DNA from: Crotophaga sulcirostris
Taxonomy: Eukaryota; Chordata; Aves; Cuculiformes; Crotophagidae
DNA length: 64,000 nt
NCBI GenBank assembly: GCA_013397455.1
Contig: VYZB01000035.1
Span: forward strand, 3,223,283-3,287,282
Reading direction: 5' to 3'
In this document: piece after piece, positions 1 to 15,061 of the stretch
Numbering within the stretch: position 1 is the stretch's first letter
Layout: each line of letters opens with the position of its first letter
Position numbers and translations under genes: made by a program
Notes under the pieces: generated by a model
Told to the model about the DNA's origin: nothing
What the model saw: the letters and a program-made list of their open reading frames with translations, nothing else
The model's database searches: none

Positions 1-3000
1 GTGTCAGATTATTTGGATTTAATAATCTCACTTGTTTTGCCACAAGGTAAAGTAAAAACAATCAGAAGTCCAACATCCCTTAAACCTACTGGTTTGGGCT
101 TTATTCCTTTCCAACAGAAATGCACTGAAGACCAAAGAGAAAAGAACTTAAACACAGATTTCAGCAATGCCCAGAAATAAAATTTCACATGTCAGCTGTA
201 ATGGTCCACCAGTACAATACACACATACACACACGACTGTAACTGTGTCTTATGCTAAGAATTGCACTCTAACAAGGGATTTAGCATAATACAAGGCACA
301 AATAAATAGGTTGATTTAAACAGTCTAGAATATAATATATGAATTATGGGGCATGAATGTTATCTCCAGTTAAAGGGAAAACTCTTCCATAAGCGGAGGG
401 CAAAGGCTAAATTTTTCAGCTGTCTAAAATGCAGGTTCCTCAAAGCATTTTAAAATCAAAGCCAAAATTTATTCTGCCCTGTATCTTCGGTGACATACGC
501 TAGTTACGTTAGGAGCTACAAAAAGTGGCTAAGAATAACAATTTTAACAAGTTTGGACACATCCTAAAGTAACAGCAAGATTGTCTTAGACACTATAAAA
601 GAGATATATAACTTCTAACTGGAATTTCAAGGTTTTAACAGAAAAAAATATTGAAAACCACAGTCCTGGAAATGGCAGATACCCAAGAAGTAAGGCAATA
701 ATTACAGAACAATGTAATGTCCATTCCTGAAAATCCTTTGTGAACAGTATCCTATTTAATGCAGTCTGAGATTAAGACAGATGTAAACAAATACAAGTTT
801 CATTTCTCTCTAGAAAGGTTGATTCTCTTACCATTACTTGGAAATAACATTACTTAGATAAACCCCACCAAACAAAAAAAATCCCAAACCACCAAGAAAT
901 ACCAACACCAAGTTTGATACCACCTGCTCATCCTGTGGTGAGTTGAAATGACCACAGAGTAAATGCAACCTGAAGAAGATTTCCAGGACAATTAAACAGA
1001 AGTCAGGATTCTTGGCTACTCTCAATTTTGCAAAAAATTTGCATGTCCTTAGCTGAAATACAGCTGAACCTATGATTTATAAGGTGAAAGATGACAAGAA
1101 CAGGCAGAATACGTAGTAATATGTCCACCACTTCTAGCTGCTTGCTATCCCCTGTTCAGAGGCTTCTTTGGTTGGAGTATGTATCATGGTTATTGAGTTT
1201 AATAGCTTCTGACAAACTTCCTTCCATCAGTTTGACTAATTGCTTTTCCAAGCCCATTTAATCTCTTGGCCTCCAAAGCCTCCTGTGCCAATGAGTTCAG
1301 CAATGGACTACAATCATATGAAAAACATTTCCTTCTCTTTCTTTTAAATGTGCTGGCGAACTATTTAATTTAGTGTCTCTCTAACTTTGTGCTGTGAGAA
1401 CAGCTGTACAGTTTCCTTTATACCAATCTTGTTTTAATAAATCTCTGACCTATTATCTCTCAGAGAGAATCTTTCTAAGATGAAGACATTAAATCTCAAA
1501 ATCCACAGAGGAATTTCCTCAGCTCTAATGATTGTTATACCTTTCTCTATGTTTTTTCTCCATTTTCTCAGAAATCAAAGCAGCTAGAATTGTATGCAAC
1601 AGTCAAGATGTGAGATATACATGGGATTTCAATACTGGTATAGAGGTATTTTGTATTTCTGCCTCTCTTCTTTTCCTAATAATTAATTGGACTGTGTTTG
1701 TCTTTCCAGCTACTGCTGAGTGATAAGCTGATGTTTTCAGAAACTTCTACAATGATGACAAGATCTCTTTTCTGACTGGTAATACCTAACAAAGTCTGTC
1801 ATCACAAATGCATCAGTTTACAATCAATTTTAGTTTGGGTTATTCTAGTTTTTCCATAGTCAAAAATGCCATCGTGTCTCTCTTTTTCACTCCCTCTTCA
1901 AGAGCATTTAAAACACAGGTTGTAGCATATATCCACAGTAAACTCTTGAAGGTATTATATTATTCTTCTATGACCCTGAAAAAAATCAGTTCTTTATATT
2001 ATTAAGGTTTCATCTAGCTTTGCTAACATGGAAGTCAGATTTAGTAATCTCTACATTGTTGGATCAGTGGCTGTTTTAAAATATTGTCATACTTGCCATC
2101 TTTCACTCTTTTCATATTGAAGCCACTGGTAACAGTGGCATTGTGATACACTTTTGGGTATGAGCAGGATCAGGATGTTAAGTTCTTAATTTTTTATCTG
2201 TTAATTGGATGTTCTGTAGAGAATGATATGAGGTATAATTAATGTTTGTAAGTTCACAACAATTACCTATAGCATTTGCTGAGAGCTGATTTTAGCATTA
2301 ACCTTTATATGACTGTCAATTAGCTGGAAAAAAATGTATCTTATGTTAATGTACTTCCTATAGTAATTCTGTCTGGAGACTGCTCTATCTTTTCTGGTGG
2401 CTGTCATACAGAAGGGCTGTGCCTATTTCCAACTCTTGTTTGAACAGCCACAACGGAGCAAGGGTGACCATCCTTGGTTTCTGATGATGATACCCTGGTG
2501 CTGACACCAGTTGAGGATAATGATGGATTTGGGCTATAGCAGAGTGGAGGTAATCTTGTAGTTTATCTTGTAAACCTTGAAATTTTTAGGAGGCCCTTTT
2601 CATCATCGTTAAGTAAAAGGAGAAAAGGAGTTTGTACAGCAAGCATCTTTTTTTTTTGGTGGTCTACTTGCTATTTTTGTATGATCACACTGTGACGTGA
2701 CGGCCTCCAACCAATAAAACTGTCTGTTTTGAATTTGACACAAAGGTGGTTTACATATTTGATTTCTCACGTAAATGAGACATAAATCAAATGTAAACAA
2801 GAAGCAAGTTGCTGAACCAAGTCACAGCCCAATGCCAGATGAAATGTCATGCTCAGTGAACATCAAATGTTAGAAAGTTCTCAAATTATCTTTTTCTTTC
2901 ATGGAAGATACTGCCAAATAACCTTTGTCTCAAATGGTTGGCTGCTTTAGAGAGGGAAGTGTCGTTTTAATGAGAGCCCTCCTGCTGTTTCACTGCTTTT

Positions 3001-5050
3001 TACTATTACTAAAGACAGTTTGTGCTATTAACATGATGAGTGGCAAAGTGATTGCCTCAGCTTTTGTTTATGACCAAGTAAACCTGCTGCTGCATGGGCA
3101 CAATAGAGGAATACCTTTCAGCAATTTTGCTCTTGCTGAGTCAATAATTCTAAATGATATTTTTGTCTGGTTTTTGTTTTTAAAGTGTGATTTTTTTACA
3201 GTATGTTGGTTATTTTTCATAGTGTCAGCAGTATGCTGTAAACTGAACATCTTATTTTAAAGGTCATTTTTCTTAGCTGATGTTTGCTGTTGACAGTGAT
3301 ACAGCCTATTGTTGTAGGGCTCAAAAAACCGAGTTTCTGATAATATTTAGGAGCCAGGAATGTAGCCAGAAATTAGAATTTCATGTCCATATTTCAGCTG
3401 TATGACTATATTTGTTATTGGTATTGTCAGTTATAGTGGGCTTTGTAAAAGCCACAAATGAATAAATAAATAAAGTGATTTGCTACACTAAATATCATCA
3501 AGACTGAGAAGCTCTTGCAAGAATGCTTTTCCCTCAGTTATTGTTTGTTAGAAGAATAACATGGATCTGATCATTTTTATTTAGCTTCAAACGTCTATAT
3601 TGTAAAAATTATAAGCTGCCATGGGCGAAGTTCCAGCTTGCCAGGTGCTGTACAAGCCAGATGATAATGGTTTGTTCCTGTGGAGACTTATTTGGTCCTC
3701 TACTCAGAGAGATTATTTTCATTACTTTTGGATCATCTCTATTTTGAACTTAAGTGGTTCTGTGTAGATATGACTTTTCCTGGCCATGTGTTTATCAGCA
3801 AAAACTGATTTCTCTGGTTTAACTTTCCATCCACCTTCTTATCCCCTCCTTAACTCTTTTCAAACCATCTCCATGACATCTCTCCCTGCCCTTTCTTGAA
3901 TCTGTCAGCTCTACAGTCTCATCTCTGTCTCTTCCAATTCCCAACTCGTTTTCCAGGACAACCAAAACACAAAAACCTGCTGCTTAACATGGGCTGGGGC
4001 ACTGCCAGCAGCACTTGCTATGCATTACATAGGCATTGTCCTCCTGGACTAGTTATATTAACTCAGCAAGACACTCATTTACGTGTTAGTGCTAACTTCC
4101 ATTCACCAAAGATAGGTTTAAATTATTGATGAAGAGTAATTTCTGTCACTAATAAACTCCCAAGCCCGCCAGCTTCATTATCCTCGCTAACATATTGTGA
4201 TAGCAGCAATTTACAATTCCACTGCATCGTCCACAGTCTAAGAGGCATGACAGGGAATTTGGCTCTCGTCTCAGAAAACACAAGCAGATTTGTATGGCTT
4301 GGGAGGCCACATCTGTGGTGAAGGTCCCAAGGATCTTCACTTGCTGGCCTTCAGTTCACATCACTGAGCAGCTCAGGGAGGCAGGGACTGGACTCCTCCT
4401 GAACCAAAGCTACCTGCCAGGTGTGCTCCGGCATCCACAACTGCTCCTTCCAGGGGGCAGCCCTGAGCCCAAGCTTACCCCTTCTGAACGTATGTTGGGT
4501 GCACACAGAGTTCTCAGCACCAACTCCTTTACTCTATAAACCTGCTGCTATTTGACCTTCTTACTTAAATAGCATAGACATAGTCTTAGCTCTAGAATAC
4601 AGGGAAATTAAATAAGGACACTGCTTTTCGGATGCCTGTTCCATTTTTGCAGGAAGGTTTTTTTCTAATCTGAAAAATTCTATGTGTTTAGCAGGCTGGG
4701 ACAATTCATTATATTTTTTTGAATAGGAGCACTAATAGGACTCAAAGACATACTATAAGGAGCACTGACAGAAGAAAAAAATCAGACAGAAAACCAGCTC
4801 TCAGTTCTGAATAAATAACCCTAGCAAGAAAAACCTTGTGCAAGAGGAGAGAGAAAAACAATATTTCAGCTCAGACCTGAAAGAAGAGCTGCACCAGGGA
4901 GACGAAAAGTAACCACAAATGAAATTGGTTCCTAGGGTACTTGACCTTTACAGGGTATTATTGACCAAGATGGGAAAGAACCTGGATAAATGCTGGGTCC
5001 AGTTCTTTCGTTTTCTGTACTAGCAGTGGTTGTAAGTCAGCAAAATCATA

Positions 5051-5076
5051 CTCTCTCTCCCTCTCACACACACACC
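5051..5076. repeat. CT/CA dinucleotide microsatellite
   Basis: A CT-rich run (ctctctctccctctc) passes directly into a CA run (acacacacac). It is a short compound microsatellite and is probably length-polymorphic. Confidence 0.8.
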
Positions 5077-5550
5077 CTGAAGCAAATTTATTCCTTACAT
5101 GGCTTTGCTGTGTTTCTTCTAACCAATAATATTTACACTTGGGGCCTCCCCAGGGAGATCCATGCAAATCTTCTTGTCCAAGAGGAACTCTCTGGCAGTG
5201 CCTGAACTAAGGCACTGGAAACGAAGGCTTTGCAATTTCTCCTCCTCAACTTCCAGCAAAACCTCTCCTAGGTAGGTACAGCTGATTCTTCAGTAGCGAA
5301 TGTAAGAGAAGTACAGAACATCTGCCGGCAGAGGAAGAACTTGCTGAGCATGTCCAAGTTCAGAAGTAGCACCCCAAAGGGCATGCTCTGTGCTGAAAAT
5401 GTACTAACATCCACAACAAGCAAAACGGCTATGGGATTTCTGCTCACTTGATGTCTTCCTTTCTGAGGGCCACTGGGCTCGGCTATAACCAGGCAATTGG
5501 CCATGTTTTACGACATCGTTTTTCAAGGGTAGTTGTGTTATTTCTTAGTG

Positions 5551-5562
5551 CCACCAAGTGGC
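5551..5562 (+). promoter_or_regulatory. CTCF-like motif
   Basis: CCACCAAGTGGC matches the CTCF core CCASYAGRKGGC at 11 of 12 positions. It sits inside a short inverted repeat, TGCCAC-caa-GTGGCA. Single matches of this quality occur by chance in large genomes, so occupancy is unproven. Confidence 0.25.
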
Positions 5563-8500
5563 AAAATTTAACAGTACTGTTTTCGAGAGTCAACCAATGA
5601 AGAAACCAGAGTAGGTAACTGTTGCCAGCAGGACAGCAAAAAAATCCCTCAAAGAGGCTAAGGCACCAATAATTGCAATTTAAAATAATAAGTATTATCT
5701 GCTCTAAATGATGCAAGCAGGGACAAGTTCACTACAAAGCAAAATTTTAAATATATGTTAATCCATTAACTCTCTAATAAGTGTAATATTAAGTGCATGC
5801 TAAAAGCTACTGAAAAGAGGAAGAGGGCTTAAGCATATATTTAATTTTACAACCATCTGCTTACAATGCCTTGCTCAACAGGTGCAGCCTGCCACGCTGG
5901 AATCAACCACACTGGTAATTAACTCAGAGAATCAGCTGGTGGAAGCTAAATTTACAATAGGCTGATGCTACTCTAAGTTATTATTTAATGGGAGGAAAAA
6001 TATTCACCTCTTTCTGGTACAATGTAATTATGAAATAGTCCAATTCTTAAACCTTACAAAACCATGGCTACAGTTTCATAAAGCACTGAGTTCTTTCTGT
6101 AAGTGTATGAATTTTACCAAGCCCTAGCAGGTCACCATGAGAGATACTGAAAAGAAGCAGTATGATGTATTCATCAGAAACAAGCATTTTCCCATCTTTT
6201 TCAGGTTTCTTTTAAATTTACCTCTAAAAAAAAAGACAGTGGTACAGATCCCAGTGCTACATCAAGTATTTTCTGCTCTGATTTTCATTCTGTTTTCTTC
6301 TAGATAAATGGAGAAATAAACATAGATACATTTCTGGAATATGAACTTGTATTCTCCAAATGGAATTACCTAGGGTATAAAACAGTTGCTTGTATTCTTA
6401 AAAAAAAATAAATTAAAAAAACGGTAGTGTTTTAGTGCAAATACATTACAACCACCAAGCTATCTGAAAATGTTGTTAGCATCAGAGAAGGAATCTCCTA
6501 GTATAAATATTGCAATGAAGTCTTTCTCCACAAGAAGTGCCTAAGTAACCTTTGGAACATGAGGGCTTCTGTATAATCTGTTTTGAGAAGGAAAGAACAA
6601 TGCAGCTAGGCCATCTGTAGCTACAGTAAGGGCTGGGAATGTGGGTACAAACAGGTAGCCTGTTCTCAGTGGAAAAAAAGCTTTTGCTCATTTCAGAGGG
6701 GTCTGTGTAACACAGTTTCTTCTCAAAGCCATTCCTTATGTAAAGCATTGGAAAACTGCATGCTCAGTCCAACTGTTTATTCAGAGAGCTTGGGGGCATT
6801 TCACTTTTTATAAATAGTGGTATAAAATGAAAGCTAAAAATAGGTTAACTATCTTCCTGTTTACCCACTTGACAATACAATGTATCACCATATAAAATCA
6901 GCACAAAACCACCATTTAAGGATAGATCACTGTGCTAAGAGCAGCCTGAGCACTTGCCTGTAGCTCTTGACGCCAGTCAGCTTCTCAGGCTCTGAGTGGG
7001 ATGCCCATGGCTAACAGGTCCAGTGAGAGGGCACAGTCATGCTGCCCACTTCAAAGGTCAGAAGCAAGTACTTCCCCTGGCCTCTCTAGGCCATTTTCCT
7101 TCTCCCATTCCTAGGAGACCATGCAAGATTTGTTCCCAGGGCATACTGCATCTGCACTGCCAAGTTACGGCACTGTGCAAGCATCAGCGATAACAGATTC
7201 TTGTGCTAGATACAGCCTTTAAAACATCAGAAACCAGTGAGCAGCTGAGACCTCTCAAGCTGAAGTTCTGCATCAATGTCACCATTTTTGTAAAGCTAGG
7301 ATTAAAGAGTGTTTACATACCCAACATTAAAAGATTAAACTATATGGTTATTATGATAACATCTTAAAGCATGTTTGGGAGAAAATAAAAAACATTTGAA
7401 AGTAATTTTAAAAAGGACCTATTAACATTAGGAGCAGTTCATTATCTTCCCTAGGAATTTAATCAAAAATTGCAAGAGTAACACTGTGTTTATATGTTCA
7501 GCCTAACATTAGATTTTTTTTTCAGTAAGGTGATGGTAAAAACAAGCCTTTCCAGCTTTGCAGCCGTAACAGCAAGACATTAACAGATGGAGAATGTATC
7601 TTCTTTTGCCTGTTACACCCTTGTTACTTCAGGGGTGACACAAGAAACCAACCAATTCACCTGACTAGAGTGCAGAAGGGATAAAGAGGAGCTGAAATAA
7701 GATGAAAAAGAAACCACGAAAACCTCAATAACCTAGAGCGAACTCATCTATATAGTATTTTATCCATTCTAGGTTTAAAAGATCCATTGTAATTACATAG
7801 CAGCCTTACACATTTCCCAATAAGGTATCTTCCTACCCTCTTCCTTGTGCATCCATCACACACCTTCATAAACTGTGCAATCTTCAGAAAATTTTTCTAC
7901 TGAAGTGCAATCTATCCAGTTAAATCATTGTTAACCTGACAGCTTCTTACAATTAGTCCTTCCTATTTAAGCACATACCCTGTGAGCTACTGCAGGCACA
8001 TTCAATTAAGTTGAAGAAAGAAAGTGCAGTAGACAAGCTTGACGTTAATTTGGATAAATGAGTGTCTCTTCTTCATCCACAAAGATATCATAGTTCAGCT
8101 TTCAATCATGCTTTCAGTTCAAGAGGTTTTAAATATACATAAACTTCCAATAGTACGATGTCTGTTTGCATTAAGTAGAAGAAAAGACATTAACAAAATG
8201 TATATCTTCAAACATCATATACCTTTATGTAGATCACCAGGATAATAAAATTAGGAGTGATTTCTGTGTCTTCTAATGACAGTGGATTTTTTATAGTGAC
8301 AACAATGTAAAATAAGGCAATCAATCTGATAACAAGTATGGATTACATACATGTTCAGAGAAACACAAGCTATAGTGAGCTTGGTCTTCTGCAAGATCAG
8401 AGAGGTATAACCTGCTCTCCTCATCCCCTCCAAGAGCACGGTGCAGCATCAATGCAGCTCTGTGTAAAACAATAAAAACAGTTTTGTACATAGAATTCTA

Positions 8501-8761
8501 TTAGCATAGATTCTTCTCAGCCATCTGCACATCTGCCATTTATTTCTATCCATGCCAGTGTCTCACTCTGTTCCACAGCACCGACTACCTTCTTTCTCAA
8601 GACAGTCCAAGAGACAAGATGCTCAAGCTGGCCCTGCAGCAATTTGTCCTCAAATAGTATTAAAACAATCACCACTTCTGTTTCTGATCTGGGAGAGGGC
8701 AAAAAAAAATAGAAGCTTTTCTAGTCTTTTGTTTGATGAAGCGATACAGCTGGGGGGAGTG

Positions 8762-8789
8762 AAAAAAAAACCAACCAACCAAACAAACA
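8762..8789. repeat. A/C-rich low-complexity tract
   Basis: A run of A is followed by ccaaccaaccaaacaaac. It is a degenerate CCAA/CAAA repeat with no recognisable CR1 sequence next to it. Confidence 0.7.
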
Positions 8790-9010
8790 TCAAAGAATAT
8801 ATCAAAACACACAGAAATATTAAACATCCATGCTTTGTTATAGAGTAGATTATCTCTAATTTAGCTAAACATTGCAGTGATTTGTTTTTTTAAAAAGTGT
8901 GGATTTCCTCACCTACAGTAGTGCTTCCAAGAGTGAAGCATTTACTTCACATCCAAATCCTTGGTTACTAGCACAGAGTTCAGCAGAGGGGCCAATCACT
9001 TCAGCAACAG

Positions 9011-9057
9011 TAATTACAACTATTTGCAAGAAGGCTAATTACAGTCCCGGTTAATTA
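9011..9057. promoter_or_regulatory. Cluster of three homeodomain-type TAATTA sites
   Basis: Perfect TAATTA hexamers occur at 9011-9016, 9036-9041 and 9052-9057, with a CCAAT pentamer just upstream near 8992. Three sites in 47 bp is denser than usual even in A+T-rich DNA. This spacing is typical of some developmental enhancers, but only conservation or chromatin data could show function. Confidence 0.25.
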
Positions 9058-12000
9058 GGATCTAGTCAGTGAGACATGCTTATAGGTGTTCCTCAAGGAT
9101 AAGACACATAACATGAAATATTATTCTAATGATAGCCCGGGCAACTGCTAGACTATTAGAAGGGTAGTTGTTCAGATCTCAGTCGAGAAAACTGTATTTG
9201 CACCTTCCACACTTCACCATATGTAAACAAGACAGAAAAATATTGGCAAGAAAGGACATTTAACTTTCTTTACATGTTACTGTATCATAACCTAACATAC
9301 TAAAACCTGTAAGAAGCATTATGAGTCTTGTAAACATAGGAGCCAAAAATGATAAGTTGAAAGGGTCCCAAAAAAAAGCATTTTAATATTTTCAGAGCAA
9401 ATCATGTGTGTTCTGATTTAAATCAAGCATTGCCCTGCTTTTTATGAAAACACACATCAGTTATGCTTTTTACCATATGCTTACTTAGCTAATTATATCA
9501 AAATCTACTTAAGCATTTATAAGGAAACGGACTGTGAACTGTTGAGTGTTATGATAACACAATAAGTAAGAGTTAAATCCTGTTCTGTTTACCCACACAA
9601 GTAACTTAAAACATCTTGAAAATGGCAAAGTCAGAGTAAAATTTAATTAGAAAAAGAAAAAAATCCAGAACACCAAGGACACAGAGAACTATCCACAACT
9701 TGAAATATGCTAACATGGGGTTTGGAAGAATATCCACCACATAGAAAAAGTCAAAAAAATATGACAAACATCTGCTCTTGGGTTTTTTTGGAGCAGAAAG
9801 GCAGGACTTGCATTTATGGCTGCAATTCATATTTTGAGTAATTTGCCCTGCTCTCAGCAAAAATTGGAATTCAGCCAAGAACATATGTTAGATCTCACTG
9901 CTACACAAGCAGATAACCTAATTTTCACAAGGGTTGTGTTTTAAAATGTCTCAAGCACACATTGGTAGTGAACAAAACCCCATTCCCTGTAAGAGTGCTG
10001 GTCCCTTTGCAACAAACATGCCAGGAGATGGTTAGCTAGAGAAAGCACACTTCCCAGCTTTATTAACCTTTGATTTTCTGGTGCCTTTCTTCACTCTGAG
10101 ATGCCTCTGAATTTCAGAGACAAATGAAAGCTGTTTGAAAAACCACAAAGTTAAAACCCACCACAACCACTACAGGCATCCCATCTCTTGTCATCTTGGT
10201 ATTTAGTACTCTTGTAGTCTTCAGAAGTTTAGTACAGACCAACCATATTTGGACTTCTTCAAGCTAGAAGCCATGCTAAAAAAAAACAAGAAAATTTGCT
10301 GGCTAGGTAAATATAGACTGGATTGTGCTAAGGGAGGTGTGCTTTAAAGTTAGAATTAATACATTAACTATTTGAATAATTTTCTTGGGAGAAAACTGTC
10401 AAGCATCACTTGATTTGTATGATATTTGCTTTCAAACTTAAGACTTATTCAAAACCAATACACTGCAATTATAATTCACCCATCTCTTGACAGTAAAGCC
10501 CCTGCCTTGGGTGATTTCAGCTAATCCATTTTACTTCCTGCCTGAGGCATACACCGTTTGATATCACAGCTCAGCTGATACTGGGGAGGCAATTTTAACT
10601 CAGCCAGAACTTGCCTCCTGCACTGGCTTAGATACATTGACATCTGAAGGAAGGACTGAAGTGCAACCTGTGCTGCCTAGTTTGAGCAGAGCTACAGGTC
10701 ACTGGAGGGCAGAATCACTGTAGCTCTACTTCAAAGCATAATGCAAACCTGTGTTTAGTGAAATAACCAGGCTGACTTCTTGGACAGCTGCATGAATTCT
10801 AGCAGGATTACAACCTGGACATTTTAACTACTGCAAACATCTCCTCGAGGATTTGGAGATTACGAAGGTTTGGTCTGAGAGCATTTAGAACCTGGAGCTG
10901 GTTTCGTGCATGGATCAGAGCTGAAACTGAGGAGATCCACCAGTCTGCCTCATCCTTCACACAGGCACTAAGGTAACAACAGGAGGAATTAAACAGTTTT
11001 GGGCCACCATGTTCATCTGCATATGGATCCATAAACTGAAGCTGCACTAGGAACATTTTAGGTGATTTCAAAACCAGCTTGGAAAATATAAATTCTCGTT
11101 TGTGTTTTTCTCTGGTTGACCTCCTGTCCAGACACCTGCACACACAGAAGTGGCTTAAATTGCATTTTTCCTCACATCATTTAAATAATTTAGAAAGACT
11201 GAGCAGAGAGAGTGAATATTAAGTATTTTAAAGGTCTCTCAAGGGTGCCTAAGAAAGAATTACAGGATCCTGCTTTGCAATCAAAGTGGATCTGGCACTT
11301 TCCTTTCTCAAAACTCAGAGCAGGTAGCACTAGAGAACAAATGTTCCAGTAACAAAATATTTAAAATAAGTGCAGTCTTCCTTGAGAATGTATTGCTTGT
11401 TTTCCACAAGTATGAAAAGAAAGACCATGTTTTCTTGGTTTTGTATAATAAAATGTTTTTCTCTATTTCTTCTATATCATTCACTTATAAGATACTCCAT
11501 GCTGTAGAGGTTTCTATAGCAACAGAATAAAATCTTTTACAATAGTAGCTGTTCTTTTCCCAGATATACTTATCAGCTGGTCATAGTTTAGCCTTCGAAA
11601 TTAAGCTTCTTCTCTTTATGGAGCTGCACATCTAGAGTTAGAAACTGTATTTTCCACTTAGTTTACATGAGTAAATAGTGATGCCTCAGCTCCAATTAGC
11701 AATGGAGAAATGAACACAGAAATTTTAATGGCAGAGAGCACATTGCCGTGCCTGAGTGCTTCATAAGCTTTGAAGCATGTATCCACATCTCCCTTTCCTA
11801 CCCTCAGAAATTTAGTACCATCATGTCACAGGAGACAGGGAGAAGGCAAAAGCATATGGAGAGTGAGAGTCCTGCCAGAATCATACCAAAGGGCTGTGGC
11901 AGAGTGGATCGTGAGATGAAGGTCTATAATTATGAAGCTTTTGCCCTGTCTGATATACCATCTTATGCAATATCCAAGAGATGGAAATCATTGTTTCTGT

Positions 12001-15000
12001 TCAGTTTACTCCCCCCTCCAAACTACACTGAAGTTAAAATGAACTTTGTTTCCTGATTCTTCATTCGATGGCTCCTTGGGCTTTGTTTCTGAATGTCAAG
12101 CTTTTCCTTCAGCATTCATTTTAAAGAACTAGTGTAATCCCATCCCCACCTCTGCTGTCACCACAGCTCATTTCTGAGCCCTTTCACTTTGCACTTCCTT
12201 GGACTCACATCTCCGCCCAGCGCTCTGCAGAAAGGACAGTGCTGACTGTTCTAAGCATGTTCCAAAGTTCTTTTTAAGCAGCTACTTTTCCCAAAGATTT
12301 CACTCATCAATAAAGCTTCTTTTTTATCTTTTACCTCAAACTGTTATTTTGTTCTAATTCACATAGCATCTCTTTAGGACAAAGAGCATTTCATATTGCC
12401 TTTGTTAACTGCAGCATACATTTATACTACTGGAACTGTACAAAAGCATAAAGGATTTAGATGTCATCATTCTTGTTTGGGGAATGAATGCACAAAGACA
12501 AAAATCTCACACCTAAAAAACCCAAAGTGCCTGCTCTTTTCCCTTCATCAGTTTATTCTGAATTCAGGCTATTATTTAAATTAAGACTTTTAATCATACA
12601 AAAAAAAATAATTTCTTCCTGTCGAGTCAGCCCTTAGGAGGCAAAATAACCTCTTCTTATTCTAAAATGCTGCTTTTCGTGGGCCTGAATAGCAAAATAC
12701 AGACAAGCCCCACCACCTGGCACACAGCAGGCATAGCTGGTGCATCAGGATGGAGGAAACCTCCTCCCAAAGAGGCTCCGTGGTTCTCCAGGAGATTGTC
12801 CTAAAGAAGGCAACTCTGCTAGGACCTACCCAGCCTGGTCCATGGAACATAAACTGACATTTTCTTCCAGTTTTAACTGGGCTCTCCATTTACAAGTATA
12901 TTTTCCAAAGCTGCTAATGTGACATTGGGTAGAGATGGTTTCAAAGCAACCCACTCTGTGCCATGTAACATACTTGGTCTCTGAGCTCTAAGTCTCCAGG
13001 TTAGAGCTTCCCAGCCTCAGTCTGCTGGCTGAGCTGCAGCATTTCTTTGCTTCCCTGAAAACCACAGCAAAATCAACCACAGACCCAGGAGAGGCATGAT
13101 GAATCTGAAAGTATATCAATTTTATTTTATGGGTTATCACAGCAGATACTTTCACGTTAACATTTTCACCACAAATATTCCATCTAATTTAACTCTGTTG
13201 CTCTTCTGTAATTCAATAGAAGATCAGTCACTCGGCAGAACAAGGCACCAAAGCAACCTGTAAATAAAGGAGACAGGTTCTGCTGCTGTCACATTACTTC
13301 TGTTTTGTCATGCTGCATGTGTCACCAGGGAGCAAGGATTATTTTAATTACCAACTGTTTTAATTTCAAATAGTTATTATGGAAAATTGTGAATCACGTT
13401 AATTTACTTTGGCAGCATGACAATGGGATCACTTTCAATTACTGGCGGTGGCTTGGGGAGGCCAGTGGGGAGGCAGACACGAATGGAAGGAAGACATTTC
13501 CACAGATTTCAATTTCAGAGAGGGTGTTGTCATTCAAAAGAAAGTAGGCAATAGCTTTCAAAATGCTGCTAAGCTATAAATGAGGTGGGTCCCCCAATGT
13601 AGTCTATCAGTCAGAATTTCTACAGTGATAATGAACATTTCTGGACTACTGATTATCTTCCATTTCAGCAGTTTATAACAGATACAGCTGGTGGGAATTT
13701 TTGTTCTTTTGACTTCTGCTTCTCCAAATGCTACTGTGAACTTTCAAAATCCTCTAATGGGTTATGCAGAAAGCATACTGAATCCTAGACCAGTCATCTG
13801 GAAATACCATGGAGAGTTATAACTAGATATATTAAGTGATTAGAGTCTTTTTGACACTTTTGAGTTTGATATCCCTCTGGGACAAGATATTGAACCTAGA
13901 TGAGCTTAGAAGGTGTGACACAGTACTGTGCCACTACATTGTGCTGCTCTCTTCTCTTCCACTCCAGTGTCTCTCTTTAAAGGTCAAAGGAAATCCTAAA
14001 TACAGGCAGTTTTAGATGCCTTCTCTCCAGCTGCAAAACTTCCTGCCTCCTTTCTGCTCCTTGCTGATCAAAGGTAAACACTAATTGTTTCATCTCCATC
14101 ATACAGAAAACCAAAATAAAACACTATTTTAACTTAAACTCCAATGATCTCGGCAATCCACTTTCGAGTTCAGTCTCATGGAGAGCTGAATCAGCTCAAG
14201 TGAGGAAACTATGAATAAATTATTGAGGACAAAAACTTCTTAACTGTGGTTCTGTACCCAAGATAACACACAGAGAGCTGTATTATAACCCATAAATTGC
14301 AAATAATTGTCTCTTGAATATAGAGAGCATTCAGTGTCTTTCTTGATTGATACAAGTAACGTTCATCTAGGATAAAAAGGGAAACAACCAGCCAACCTCA
14401 AACAAGGAAATTTGCTAGTAAGGATGTTTCTTATATTTTGGACTTTGAAGAAATAAAGTAAGTTCAAATTTCATCCCCTATAACTCCTCTGAGTTAATGG
14501 TTGCTTCCAACTTATTCAAATATACACTGAAACTGCTGGAGACTAGAGGAAGATCAGTCACCAGAAGCACTCTAGCTTTCTTTTTTATTCCTGGCTAGAA
14601 ATGGGAATACATGGAAGGTAGTGCTAATAGCTGTTCCAGGACACTTTTGTCACAACCCTTGAGATAAGACCAGGACACTGACTGTCAGATTCTCTTTGTC
14701 TATGGCATGAAAAATACCTGTCTGCTCATCCAGGGCTCTGATGAAACCCAGGTGAAGCGCTGGTGGCTGTAGTGCTTGGGCAGATAGTGTGTATACTGGT
14801 TGTATGTTCCCATCTCCTCCCTTAGGAAGAGGAATGGTGTAGTGTGAAATCCCCTGAGGGAAGGGGCTTGATTATCCTCCAAGAGGAAACTGAGTCACAC
14901 AGGGGCAGACCTGAAAGTGCCATACAGAAGGCAGCAAAGAACAACTTTCTTAAGGATCACAGAAGACTGTGTAGAGTTTGCTACAATCCGAAATCCAATG

Positions 15001-15061
15001 AGCTGGCTGAAATGAAAGTAGAAAGCATCAGTCTTGCACTTGGTTTCTTAAAGGTTGAAAC

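Larger units (their letters stand above)
1..15061. other. Intergenic region, no gene recognised
   Basis: This stretch is A+T-rich with stops in all frames. The longest open frames are near 110 codons, lie on either strand and overlap one another, and none has a recognisable domain or a pair of plausible splice sites. Visible content is limited to simple tracts (CA-rich near 226-240, CT/CA-rich at 5051-5076, A/C-rich at 8762-8789), a CTCF-like motif at 5551 and a cluster of three TAATTA sites at 9011-9057. Near 3620-3700 a phrase like 'ggtgctgtacaa' faintly recalls ancient amniote repeats, but it is too decayed to classify. By human gene order this should be the flank between TMEM200A and SMLR1; the TMEM200A coding exon is not in the window. 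Confidence 0.6.
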
